The position numbers and the translations under genes were made by a program. From Marinomonas lutimaris (GTDB lineage Bacteria; Pseudomonadota; Gammaproteobacteria; Pseudomonadales; Marinomonadaceae), in the NCBI RefSeq assembly GCF_019426345.1, contig NZ_JAHLLW010000001.1:186001-250000 (forward strand): 64,000 nt of DNA. The letters are read 5' to 3'. Of this stretch, positions 54,251 through 62,415 are shown in pieces (positions within the stretch are counted from its first letter, which is position 1; the number at the start of each line of letters is the position of its first letter). The notes below the pieces were generated by a model, which saw only the letters and a program-made list of their open reading frames with translations, had not been told where the DNA came from and did not search any database.

Positions 54251-54315
54251 GTCACCAGATCAACATCTCTCGGATGTTTGCGCTTTAGCGCCGGAGCGAG
54301 AGTTGATCTGGTGAC
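54251..54315. repeat. 65-bp stem-loop with 14-bp arms
   Basis: GTCACCAGATCAAC (54251-54264) pairs perfectly with 54302-54315. Inside, TCTCG pairs with CGAGA (54268-54272/54297-54301) and GCGC with GCGC (54280-54283/54288-54291) around TTTA. The long nested hairpin lies 56 bp from the TauE-type stop and could terminate its transcript. Confidence 0.8.
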
Positions 54316-54371
54316 TGAGCTAACTGCGATTGATTGAGCTAACTATGTGTGACAAAGCAAAGCCAATAACC

Positions 54372-55178
54372 TTAAAGCATGAAGGTCGAGTACAAGCCAA
54401 ATCCGCAGACGATGAGTAGTGCCCAGCCGACGAATTGAAAGAAGACGGGTGTTTCAGCTTTTTGAATGCGGTTGTGTAGTTTTTGTCCGAAGACGTGACC
54501 AATCAAGGCGCAAGGTAGTAACCAAAGTTGATGAATGAGTTGTAAATCGATGCCAGCGATGAGGAAGGACACCATTTTGATCATCACCAGAATAAACCAA
54601 AGTACGAATAAGGTATCGCGCAGTTGATGGCGCGGTACTTTGGTGGCGAAGACGGAGACGATAAGCGGTGCGCCGATTAAGGAAGTGCCACTGACGTAGC
54701 CGCCAAGCATAAGAAAGATGGTGTCGAGGAATTTGTTGTTGGTATAAAACGGCTTATTCAATATGTAAGACACGGCAAAAATGGCGACGATGACGAATAT
54801 CACGCCAGTGACTATGTTGCCGGGTAAGGTTAATAAACCAAATACGCCGATCAGTTTCGGCACTATCATGATGCCAAGCGCTTTCTTTAAATAACCCCAG
54901 GCAATATTGCCCTGCGCTTCTTGTGGTGCTTCGCCCCGCTCTGTGGCGAGCTTAGCTTGTTGTTTTGTCGTTTTTGATCCTTGCCATGCAATCCAGCTAG
55001 AAAATACTAAAAGGTGAATGGAAATAATTGGCAAAAATAACAGCGGATCGTTTTCTACCAATAATAAGAATGGCAAAGCCAGTACTGCGCCGCCAAATCC
55101 TAAGCCACTGCGAACAAAGCCGCTCCATATAAAAATGGCGCCAATTAAGGCGTATTGCCACCAGAATAAGTTTTCCAT
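54372..55178 (-). CDS. TauE/SafE-family (TSUP) anion exporter
   Basis: A 268-residue inner-membrane protein with about eight helices. The TSUP pattern is seen in FIWSGFVRSGLGFGGAVLALPFLLLVENDPLLFLPIISIHLL and in FLMLGGYVSGTSLIGAPLIVSVFA. Family members export sulfite, sulfoacetate or related anions, though substrates are seldom known. It is 83 bp from a LysR gene on the same strand, which may regulate it. Confidence 0.87.
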   Translation of the reverse strand: MENLFWWQYALIGAIFIWSGFVRSGLGFGGAVLALPFLLLVENDPLLFLPIISIHLLVFSSWIAWQGSKTTKQQAKLATERGEAPQEAQGNIAWGYLKKALGIMIVPKLIGVFGLLTLPGNIVTGVIFVIVAIFAVSYILNKPFYTNNKFLDTIFLMLGGYVSGTSLIGAPLIVSVFATKVPRHQLRDTLFVLWFILVMIKMVSFLIAGIDLQLIHQLWLLPCALIGHVFGQKLHNRIQKAETPVFFQFVGWALLIVCGFGLYSTFML

Positions 55179-55261
55179 GTTGATCCTTGTTTAGAGCTGG
55201 TCTGTCGTTATTCGAGCGTTAGTGTAACCAAATTTTCCCTTTTAGACTCTTGCTTTTGAGG

Positions 55262-56152
55262 TTAAGGGCTTGGGTGAAACCAAGTTTGTTGGTGAAGGAA
55301 TTTAGTCAGTTCATCTTTTAATAGTTTGGCTCTGGCCGACAAGCTGCGTCGATAAGGCCAGACTAAAAAAATCTCTCTACTTTGACCGCGCCATTCAGGC
55401 AATACCCGAATAAGTTCACCAGTTTCAAGGGCGCCATGCACCATGCTCATGGGCATTAAGGCAATTCCAGCGCCCGCTTTCGCTAGGTTGAGTGTGATTG
55501 TCATGTCATTACTAATATGCCGGTGCTCTTTGTTTAACGGGCGCCGATCTTCTTGATTATTAATCAGTAACCAATCGGCAAACATGTTGGACGCAATGCT
55601 CGGCGCATGTTGTAAGTCTTCTATCGTTTTAGGCAGTGGGAATGCCATGTTAGGTGATGCGACTAGAATAGGCTCAATGTGACCTAGTTTCTTTTGAATC
55701 AATGATGAGCTGGGTTGATTCCCCGAGCGCAAGGCGATGTCGGCGCGGGTGTCTCTGATGTCTTGCAGTGTGTTGCTCAGTTCTATGTTTAGTTCGATGT
55801 CTGGATACAGTTGAACAAAATCTTGCCAAAATGCGTCTAGAGGTCCACTGCCCAAATTTACCGGAGCAAGTACTTTCAAATCACCTTTTAGACTGTTTAG
55901 GGTTTGGTCTAGGTTGGAAATTCGCTGATCTAACGCATCGATGAATTCCGCGCATTCGCGATAGTAGCTTTCTCCCACTGGTGTGAGTGTTAGTCCTTTT
56001 GTTGAACGATGTAGTAACTCACAGCCAAGTTTTTGCTCAAGGGCACTGATACGGCGAGATACCGTAGCGATAGTCATATCAAGATGTTGAGCGGCGGCAG
56101 TCAGACTATTTTTATTGGCAGCAGTAATAAAAATCTTTAGATCATCAAGCAT
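55262..56152 (-). CDS. LysR-type transcriptional regulator
   Basis: A 296-residue LysR protein with helix-turn-helix at about 1-60 (LDDLKIFITAANKNSLTAAAQHLDMTIATVSRRISALEQKLGCELLHRSTKGLTLTPVG), of the branch seen near AaeR/DmlR-type regulators. A conserved WPYRRSLSARAKLLKDELTKFL closes it. It is divergent from a DUF2798 gene and upstream of the TauE-type gene; either may be its target. Confidence 0.9.
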   Translation of the reverse strand: MLDDLKIFITAANKNSLTAAAQHLDMTIATVSRRISALEQKLGCELLHRSTKGLTLTPVGESYYRECAEFIDALDQRISNLDQTLNSLKGDLKVLAPVNLGSGPLDAFWQDFVQLYPDIELNIELSNTLQDIRDTRADIALRSGNQPSSSLIQKKLGHIEPILVASPNMAFPLPKTIEDLQHAPSIASNMFADWLLINNQEDRRPLNKEHRHISNDMTITLNLAKAGAGIALMPMSMVHGALETGELIRVLPEWRGQSREIFLVWPYRRSLSARAKLLKDELTKFLHQQTWFHPSP

Positions 56153-56303
56153 TTTGCATTTTCGTAAATTTGTTTTTAAAAAATCAGTATATTTACAAAT
56201 ATTGTTGTTTGCTAGTATGTATTCAGAGTTTGAGTCGTTTACTTACTTTTCGTCTGGGGCACTCTATTTATAGAGAAGACGGTAAGTTCATTAGGAGAGA
56301 AAC

Positions 56304-56519
56304 ATGAAACACAGAATTATTTTTGCCGTATTAATGTCGTTTACCTTGTCGTTGTTGATGTCCGCATGGATTACGTATCTGAATATTGGGTTACATCCAA
56401 ATTTCGTCTCTTTCTGGATGGGAGCTTGGGTATTGGCTTGGCCTGCTGCGGGTATTATTTCTTTTATCGCAGGGCCATTCTTACATGGTTTAGCGCATAA
56501 GATTGCCGCAAAAATTTAG
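56304..56519 (+). CDS. DUF2798 small membrane protein
   Basis: A 71-residue protein with two helices matching DUF2798 (IIFAVLMSFTLSLLMSAWITYLNIGL and FVSFWMGAWVLAWPAAGIISFIAGPFLHGLAHKI). AGGAGAG precedes ATG. Function unknown. Members are often found divergent from LysR genes, as here, and are probably LysR-controlled. Confidence 0.85.
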   Translation: MKHRIIFAVLMSFTLSLLMSAWITYLNIGLHPNFVSFWMGAWVLAWPAAGIISFIAGPFLHGLAHKIAAKI

Positions 56520-56549
56520 CCTATTGTTACTAAACTGTATTAGAAATGA

Positions 56550-56573
56550 AAAACCCGCTGCGCAGCGGGTTTT
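56550..56573. terminator. Bidirectional terminator
   Basis: A 24-bp palindrome (AAAACCCGC arm at 56550-56558, complement at 56565-56573) with A and T tracts lies between the convergent DUF2798 and symporter genes. Confidence 0.9.
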
Positions 56574-56607
56574 GTGTTTTTAACATCACTAACGTTGTGT
56601 TCGTCGT

Positions 56608-58023
56608 TTATTTACTGGGTTTTTCATCCCAAACACTAAGGTCGATATCGTCACGAACTTCTGGGTAATCGTCTGAATTGAACACTGGCGTGTGGGTTTT
56701 TAATTGCGTGAAATAGTCTTTGGTTAATTTCACTACCAAACCAGATAACATCATGATCGCAATCAGGTTAATAGTTGCCATTAGACCCATCGCTGCATCA
56801 GCCGCATTGAATACCATCGCCACACTTTCATAAGCGCCCCAAGGGATCATGCCAAGCGCCAAGATGCGTAGAATGAAAATCCCTGGTTTATTCGCCCATT
56901 TTAGGTAAGTTAGCGCATTTTCTGCATAACTGTAGTTACCGATAATGGAAGTGAAAGCGAAGAAGAAAATCGCAATAGCAACAAAGTAATGACCTGCACT
57001 ACCAATGTGAGTCGTTAGCGCCGTTTGTGTTAAGGCAATGCCTGTTTGACCGTTACCCAATGCACCAGATAATAGAATCATCAAGGCCGTTGCAGTACAA
57101 ATCAGCAGTGTATCAATGAAAACACCTAATGATTGAACCATGCCTTGGGATGCTGGGTGATGAGGGTTTGGCGTAGCAACCGCTGCAATATTTGGCGCAG
57201 AACCCATACCCGCTTCGTTGGAAAACAAACCACGTTTTACACCGTTTAGCATGGCACCTAAAACGCCGCCTGCAGCTTGCTCGATACCAAATGCGCTCTT
57301 AAAGATTAACGCGAATGCCGCTGGTACGTCAGAGATATTGGCGAAGATCACATACAAAGCTAGCAATAGATATAAAACGGCCATGAATGGCACAACGATT
57401 TCAGCAAAACGTGCGATTTTCTTGATACCACCGAAGATAACAATTGCTGCTAGCAGCATGATCACGATGCCAGTCACACTGGTGTCGATACCAAACGCGC
57501 CTTCCATTGCGCCTGCAATCGAGTTGGCTTGCACCGCATTGAATACCAAACCAAACGCCAAGATAAGCGCAAGCGAAAATACCGCACCAGCCCAAGGTGC
57601 TTTTAAGCCTTTACTGATGTAAAACGCAGGGCCGCCACGCAATTGGCCATTTTGATCGCGCATTTTGTAGAGCTGAGCCAAGGTGCTTTCAGCGTAGGCG
57701 GTTGCCATACCGATAATTGCCACCACCCACATCCAAAAAATAGCCCCTGGGCCACCTAAATATAATGCGACAGCAACACCTGTCATGTTGCCTGTTCCTA
57801 CTCGAGAAGCGAGGCTAGTACATAGTGCTTGGAAAGGAGAGATACCGCCACGATCCGATTGTGGGGCTTTAAGAACAGTTCGGATGAATTCTGGAAAACG
57901 ACGGACCTGAATAAAACCTAGACGTAAAGTGAAATATACGCCTACGGCTAGTAGTCCATAGATGAGGATATACCCCCAGAAAATAGTATTTAAAAAGTCT
58001 ATGATGGCTGCCATGTAGGGCAC
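56608..58023 (-). CDS. Sodium:alanine/glycine symporter (AGCS family)
   Basis: A 471-residue inner-membrane transporter with about 10-11 helices. AGCS signatures: GGISPFQALCTSLASRVGTGNMTGVAVALYLGGPGAIFWMWVVAIIGMATAYAESTLAQ and GVKRGLFSNEAGMGSAPNIAA. It imports alanine or glycine with Na+. ATG at 58023 and 58014 are both possible starts. It stands alone, with its own terminator. Confidence 0.94.
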   Translation of the reverse strand: MPYMAAIIDFLNTIFWGYILIYGLLAVGVYFTLRLGFIQVRRFPEFIRTVLKAPQSDRGGISPFQALCTSLASRVGTGNMTGVAVALYLGGPGAIFWMWVVAIIGMATAYAESTLAQLYKMRDQNGQLRGGPAFYISKGLKAPWAGAVFSLALILAFGLVFNAVQANSIAGAMEGAFGIDTSVTGIVIMLLAAIVIFGGIKKIARFAEIVVPFMAVLYLLLALYVIFANISDVPAAFALIFKSAFGIEQAAGGVLGAMLNGVKRGLFSNEAGMGSAPNIAAVATPNPHHPASQGMVQSLGVFIDTLLICTATALMILLSGALGNGQTGIALTQTALTTHIGSAGHYFVAIAIFFFAFTSIIGNYSYAENALTYLKWANKPGIFILRILALGMIPWGAYESVAMVFNAADAAMGLMATINLIAIMMLSGLVVKLTKDYFTQLKTHTPVFNSDDYPEVRDDIDLSVWDEKPSK

Positions 58024-58345
58024 TCCCTTTATTCGATAGGATTATCGTTTTATTGTTCGTGGGTTGAATGTTAGGAATGCTTTTTTGGATAAAAAAGGCA
58101 CCCTAAAAAACGCGCAGAAGCTTAAAAAAGTGTGCAAGGGTAGCGATTTTATGGAAAACCGCAAGAAAAAAACCACTTTCACGCACATAAAAAGTGCATA
58201 AAAGTGGTTTGGTTTTGTTAGTTTTTTGCTTTTGGAACGAGTTGTCTAAGTAGTTATGTCCTTGATTTAGCGATAAATAACTTTTTATTTTTTACTTAGC
58301 TGAAGTCCATTTTCGTGAGGTCAAAGAGTGCATGTAATAGGTGCA
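58024..58345. terminator. Gap with nested hairpin terminator of the flavin oxidase-like gene
   Basis: No gene is seen in these 322 bp. AACCACTTT (58171-58179) pairs with 58201-58209, enclosing a second stem GCAC/GTGC (58183-58186/58194-58197). On the minus strand a T run follows, so it can end transcription coming from 58346. The rest is A+T-rich and should hold the symporter promoter. Confidence 0.6.
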
Positions 58346-58996
58346 CTATTGGGCGTTTGGTGTCGTAGGTTTTGGGTAATCTTTGTTCTGGATCGGATCT
58401 TGCTCAACTTCCCCCCACTGTCTTTCTAACGGCATAACGCCCGCCCACACTGGCCAGTCGTTATCGGCTGGATCATCGACAGGAGGCTCAGCTCGGAATT
58501 TGACCGAGGCTTCGTCTATTTTGATACGTACGACGCCAGTTGCTTTGATTTCTTGCTCGTTGACGGGACGTAACGTTTCCCAGCGACCTGGGCTGACTTT
58601 ATCTAGGAAAAGTTTGAGTTGACGCACTTTTTCTTCTTTGTCTTCGACCAGCTCTGGTACGCCAAATAAGGTTACGGAACGATAATTTACTGAATGGTGA
58701 AATGCCGAGCGCGCCATTACCAAACCATCTAGCTGCGATATATTAATGCAGACCTTTTCAGCTGCATCAATGGGACTTTTGATGTTGCGCGCCTTAGAAT
58801 GCCCATGCCAATACAAATAGTCGCCGTCACGCCAATGGCACGTTGGTGTAACGAAGACTTGGCCATCTTTAGTTTGTCCTACATGGCACATTAATGCTGC
58901 ATCAATAATCTCTAGAGCTAGGTCTTTGTCGTAGGACGCGCGGTTCGGCCCTCTTTTTACTTTGCTTAATACTGTTTCTGCGAGTGACTGGCTCAT
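58346..58996 (-). CDS. Pyridoxamine 5'-phosphate oxidase-like FMN-binding protein
   Basis: A 216-residue split-barrel flavoprotein. The family pattern is in RASYDKDLALEIIDAALMCHVGQTKDGQVFVTPTCHWRDGDYLYWHGHSKARNI and in HHSVNYRSVTLFGVPELVEDKEEKVRQLKLFLDKVSPGRWETLRPVNEQEIKATGVVRIKI. Members of this subgroup (NimA/PNPOx-like) are not true PdxH; heme or F420 binding is an alternative. It is divergent from a MocR regulator, a pairing that suggests direct control. Confidence 0.86.
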   Translation of the reverse strand: MSQSLAETVLSKVKRGPNRASYDKDLALEIIDAALMCHVGQTKDGQVFVTPTCHWRDGDYLYWHGHSKARNIKSPIDAAEKVCINISQLDGLVMARSAFHHSVNYRSVTLFGVPELVEDKEEKVRQLKLFLDKVSPGRWETLRPVNEQEIKATGVVRIKIDEASVKFRAEPPVDDPADNDWPVWAGVMPLERQWGEVEQDPIQNKDYPKPTTPNAQ

Positions 58997-59051
58997 GCAT
59001 TCTTCCCTTGAGTCTTGTTGAGGTGTTGGCTATAACAAGACTTTAAGAAAA

Positions 59052-59100
59052 TCTGGCTTTTATAAAAATAGCCAGAATCAATATAAAAAAGCAGGCCAGA
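59052..59100. promoter_or_regulatory. Candidate MocR operator (TCTGGCT / AGCCAGA)
   Basis: TCTGGCT (59052-59058) and its complement AGCCAGA (59070-59076) form a palindrome with an 11-bp centre, and GCCAGA recurs at 59095-59100 as a direct repeat 24 bp on. MocR-type proteins bind such paired repeats. The site sits in the 105-bp gap between divergent genes and touches the MocR start. Confidence 0.6.
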
Positions 59101-59101
59101 T

Positions 59102-60580
59102 GTGAAGCACACAATTACTAGTTTACGTTTCTCTTTAGAGGACGGTGAACCTTATTACCAACAATTGATTGATCAAATTCAACAAGGCATTGTGTCGGGT
59201 GAATTATCAGTTGGCGACAAATTACCCTCCTCACGTTTTTTGGCTGGCTCATTGGGTGTTTCTCGAAGTACCACGTCGCGGGCTTATGATCAGTTAATTG
59301 CCGAAGGTATTTTAACTAGCGAAGAAAAGCGTGGTGTTTTTGTTGCTGCTTTGCCTATGGTGAGCCATCGCTCGACGAAAAAACCTAGTTCGGACTTTCT
59401 ATCTCACAATGAAACGCTTCCAAAGTGGGCGTTTGATGCCGGTGCTGATGCGTCTGCTTTTCCTACCAAGAAATGGGCGGCAAGTATGCGACGTAGTTGG
59501 CTTAATCCTGATTTGGCTGTGTTGGAGGGGGGATATGACGCAGGCTATCCCAATTTAAAAGTGGCAATAGTCGACTATTTATATCGTGTTCGTGGTCTTG
59601 AATGCTCAGCCGAACAAATTATTGTTACGGCTGGCAGTCGGGATTCGCTGCTTTTATTGCAGCATGCAATCACTTCCATAGGTGATTCCGAATATTCGCC
59701 AATGAAATGGTGGTTAGAAGAACCTACTTATCCGCCAATTCGTGAAGTAATTCCTTCTTATGCCAAAGCTGGTGGACTTTGCGTTGACGAGGACGGACCT
59801 TGTTTACCAAATAGTGAACATGCTTCAAATGTGGCGATTATAACACCTAACCGACAATACCCGCTTGGTGTTAGCATTAGTGCAGCGCGACGACAACAAT
59901 GGCTGCAAGCGTTGCAGAATGATTCACCAAGCTGGTGGTTGGTGGAAGACGATTACGACAACGAGTTTGTTTATCAGGGGCGAAGCAATGTGCCTTTTAT
60001 GCAAACGGCGAGCGTGCACGATCAAACCCGGGACCGAGTTTTCTTTGTAGGGAGTTTTTCTAAGGTATTGTTTCGTGGTTTACGGCTTGGCTTTATCGTC
60101 GCGCCGATGAAGCATATTGCGACATTACAAAAAAGTCAGCGAGTGTTGGGGTCATCTGCATCCTTGCCAATACAGCCTGTCGTGGCAGATTTTATGCTTC
60201 AAGGTCATTTTGATCGTCATGTGAATCGAATGCGTCGGCATTATCGGCTCAAGCGAGACTTTTTATTGGCGTTATTAGAGCAGCATTTGGCTCCTTGGTT
60301 TGACTGGAAAAAGCCTCGTGGTGGAATGCATGTATTGATAGCATTAAAACCAGATTGCCTTTTTACTATGGAAGTGAATGTCGCTCTAGATCAACAGATT
60401 GCTCAAGAGCTTATTGATAGCGATGGAGTATGCCTTTCTCCCTTGTCCGCGCATTATGCAAATAACCTGGGCGAGAAAAGCCAATTTGGCTTTTTATTAG
60501 GTTTTAGTGGGCCTAGTGAAGAAACAATGGTGCATATTATTGTCGCATTGAAGCATTGGTTTGTGAAAAAACTGGAGTAA
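59102..60580 (+). CDS. MocR-type (GntR-aminotransferase fusion) regulator
   Basis: A 492-residue fusion: GntR winged helix at about 17-75 (YYQQLIDQIQQGIVSGELSVGDKLPSSRFLAGSLGVSRSTTSRAYDQLIAEGIL) joined to a class I aminotransferase fold (100-490). The PLP-lysine is in VGSFSKVLFRGLRLGF and the Asp contact in WWLVEDDYDNEF. Such proteins (PdxR, GabR) use PLP or an amino-acid adduct as ligand. It starts with GTG and is divergent from the flavin oxidase-like gene, its probable target. Confidence 0.91.
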   Translation: MKHTITSLRFSLEDGEPYYQQLIDQIQQGIVSGELSVGDKLPSSRFLAGSLGVSRSTTSRAYDQLIAEGILTSEEKRGVFVAALPMVSHRSTKKPSSDFLSHNETLPKWAFDAGADASAFPTKKWAASMRRSWLNPDLAVLEGGYDAGYPNLKVAIVDYLYRVRGLECSAEQIIVTAGSRDSLLLLQHAITSIGDSEYSPMKWWLEEPTYPPIREVIPSYAKAGGLCVDEDGPCLPNSEHASNVAIITPNRQYPLGVSISAARRQQWLQALQNDSPSWWLVEDDYDNEFVYQGRSNVPFMQTASVHDQTRDRVFFVGSFSKVLFRGLRLGFIVAPMKHIATLQKSQRVLGSSASLPIQPVVADFMLQGHFDRHVNRMRRHYRLKRDFLLALLEQHLAPWFDWKKPRGGMHVLIALKPDCLFTMEVNVALDQQIAQELIDSDGVCLSPLSAHYANNLGEKSQFGFLLGFSGPSEETMVHIIVALKHWFVKKLE

Positions 60581-60596
60581 AGTAAGATTTACATAC

Positions 60597-60664
60597 TGTA
60601 AGGAAATCGTCTTATAAGGGCGTTACTCTTGGGGTGAAGGGTAAATATTAGGGATTTCCTTACA
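60597..60664. repeat. 12-bp inverted repeat enclosing 44 bp
   Basis: TGTAAGGAAATC (60597-60608) and its exact complement (60653-60664) enclose a 44-bp G-rich segment with a possible inner stem (TTAC/GTAA). It follows the MocR stop by 16 bp. It may be the MocR terminator or a structured leader for the gene at 60747; no T run supports simple termination. Confidence 0.5.
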
Positions 60665-60746
60665 CTTAGAATGTGAATTTTTATAAAAAGACAGTGAAGC
60701 AAAGAGGAACAAAGGCTAAACTACGCTTTGTGTGGTTGCTTAAATT

Positions 60747-61202
60747 TTGCTATATTTCGCCCACGTAAATTTGTATGAAGCGAGTAAAAACGGTATTTTC
60801 ACTTTTGTTTTTATGAATCGGATGAATAAATTGAACAATTTTCAAGACATTTTGCGTCATTGCATGCATTCTATATCCAGCGTCTTGGCGGAAACCTTAC
60901 GCGTTGCTGTTGCTGTGTCTTGCTTGTTTGTTAGTTTTTTTGTACTTATTACCATTCTTTCCTCTGTTGATAGCCTAAGTGTTATCAGTATCGACCCTAT
61001 TATTAAAGCGGGGCTACTTCTTAGCGTCGTTTTTACCACCCTATTATTGGTTAGTTATTGGTCCGTTATGACCAATATCAACCCTGCTCGCCAGAAACTG
61101 GCCTTCTCTTTGTTTCATGTGTTTGCTCCTAATGAGCAAGCTAGTCGTGCTGAGGCGCGATGCATGATGAGTTGTGGAGCTCCCTTTTTCAGATTTAGGT
61201 GA
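60747..61202 (+). CDS. Small membrane protein of unknown function
   Basis: A protein of up to 151 residues; the true start may be ATG 60813 or 60822, since no clear ribosome site is seen. Two hydrophobic helices (VAVAVSCLFVSFFVLITILSSV and AGLLLSVVFTTLLLVSYWSVM) separate a polar N-terminus from a Cys- and Arg-containing tail (EARCMMSCGAPFFRFR). Not recognised. It is followed by a strong terminator, so it is separate from cyoA. Confidence 0.55.
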   Translation: MLYFAHVNLYEASKNGIFTFVFMNRMNKLNNFQDILRHCMHSISSVLAETLRVAVAVSCLFVSFFVLITILSSVDSLSVISIDPIIKAGLLLSVVFTTLLLVSYWSVMTNINPARQKLAFSLFHVFAPNEQASRAEARCMMSCGAPFFRFR

Positions 61203-61210
61203 TCCAAAAG

Positions 61211-61249
61211 AATCATTACTGCGTTAATGTCATTAATGCAGTAATGATT
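61211..61249 (+). terminator. Strong terminator before cyoA
   Basis: AATCATTACTGC (61211-61222) pairs with 61238-61249, and the stem continues inward (TTAATG with CATTAA) to about 19 bp with one G-T pair. TTTT follows. It isolates the cyo operon from the upstream gene. Confidence 0.9.
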
Positions 61250-61362
61250 TTTACACTGTTTTTACAGTGCGGTGATCTTTACTGAAATACCCGGCATTTG
61301 CCGGATTTTCGTTCTGTTGCTTGATGTTCAAGTGGCAGTTTTGTGAACCTCGGGGTTAGAGG

Positions 61363-62415
61363 ATGATTCTCTTGTTAACTCGTATCCTAAGTAAAGTCGC
61401 TTTGGCGCTAATGGTGGGCTTGCTCGCCGGTTGTCAGGGTGGTGTGCTCGATCCTAAAGGGCAAGTTGGTATTGAAGAGAAGCAACTAATTATTGTTGCT
61501 ACTTTGTTGATGCTGGTTGTTGTAATTCCTGTCATCTTCATGACACTGTATTTCGCTTGGAAATACCGTGAAGGTCGTGACGAGATTTACGAGCCAAAAT
61601 GGTCACACTCCACAAAAATAGAAACAGTTGTTTGGGCTATCCCAGTCATTATCGTCATTATTCTTGGCGTGATTACTTGGAAATCAACTCACGCACTGGA
61701 TCCTTACAAGCCTTTGAAATCCGATAAAGATCATATCAATGTTCAGGTCGTTTCGATGAACTGGAAATGGTTGTTTATTTATCCGGATCTTGGCATCGCA
61801 TCTGTGAACGAATTGAGATTTCCTGAAAACGTTCCTGTTGCTTTCCAAATTTCATCTGAAGGCACGATGAACTCGTTCTTCATTCCTCAATTGGGTAGCC
61901 AAATTTACTCAATGGCAGGCATGGTGACTAAGCTTCACTTGATCGCGAATGAACCTGGTACATTTGATGGTTACTCTGCGAACTACAGTGGACCTGGCTT
62001 TACCAATATGAAGTTCAAAGCGATCGCTACAGAAACGCAAGCCGATTTTGATGCTTGGGTTGCAGGTGTGAAAGCGGAGTCTATTGCTGGATCAACCAAC
62101 AATGGCATATTGGATCAAGCTTCATACGACAAGCTTGCTGAATATGATTTGCATGCTCCTGTGCATGAAGCAACGCCTGTTCAGTATTACGGTTCTATTA
62201 AGCCTGGAATCTTTAATGATAACGTTATGAAATTCATGAAAGACCACGGCAAAGTTGAGCTGCTTAAAGGCACAACATTTGATTCGAATATGATCCAAGG
62301 CAATTCAAACCATGGTGAAATGAATCATGGCGAGATGAATCACGGCGAAATGGAAATGAACCATGAGTCGTCTGAGAACTCATCTCACGAGATGCACATG
62401 GAGGCAGATAAATAA
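61363..62415 (+). CDS. cyoA: Cytochrome bo3 ubiquinol oxidase subunit II
   Basis: A 350-residue lipoprotein subunit: signal peptide with lipobox LLAGC (Cys24), two membrane helices ([23 protein letters not shown] and [21 protein letters not shown]), then a periplasmic cupredoxin fold without the CuA ligands ([47 protein letters not shown]). The last 36 residues are unusual: repeated NHGEM units and more His and Met, six of each in all, like a copper-binding tail. It overlaps cyoB by one base (TAATG). Confidence 0.93.
   Translation: MILLLTRILSKVALALMVGLLAGCQGGVLDPKGQVGIEEKQLIIVATLLMLVVVIPVIFMTLYFAWKYREGRDEIYEPKWSHSTKIETVVWAIPVIIVIILGVITWKSTHALDPYKPLKSDKDHINVQVVSMNWKWLFIYPDLGIASVNELRFPENVPVAFQISSEGTMNSFFIPQLGSQIYSMAGMVTKLHLIANEPGTFDGYSANYSGPGFTNMKFKAIATETQADFDAWVAGVKAESIAGSTNNGILDQASYDKLAEYDLHAPVHEATPVQYYGSIKPGIFNDNVMKFMKDHGKVELLKGTTFDSNMIQGNSNHGEMNHGEMNHGEMEMNHESSENSSHEMHMEADK

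Noticed and set aside
54100..54288. Open frame with Leu-Asn-Gly repeats
   Set aside because: It is only the 9-bp tandem array read in one frame; it has no ribosome site and its ends lie in hairpin DNA.
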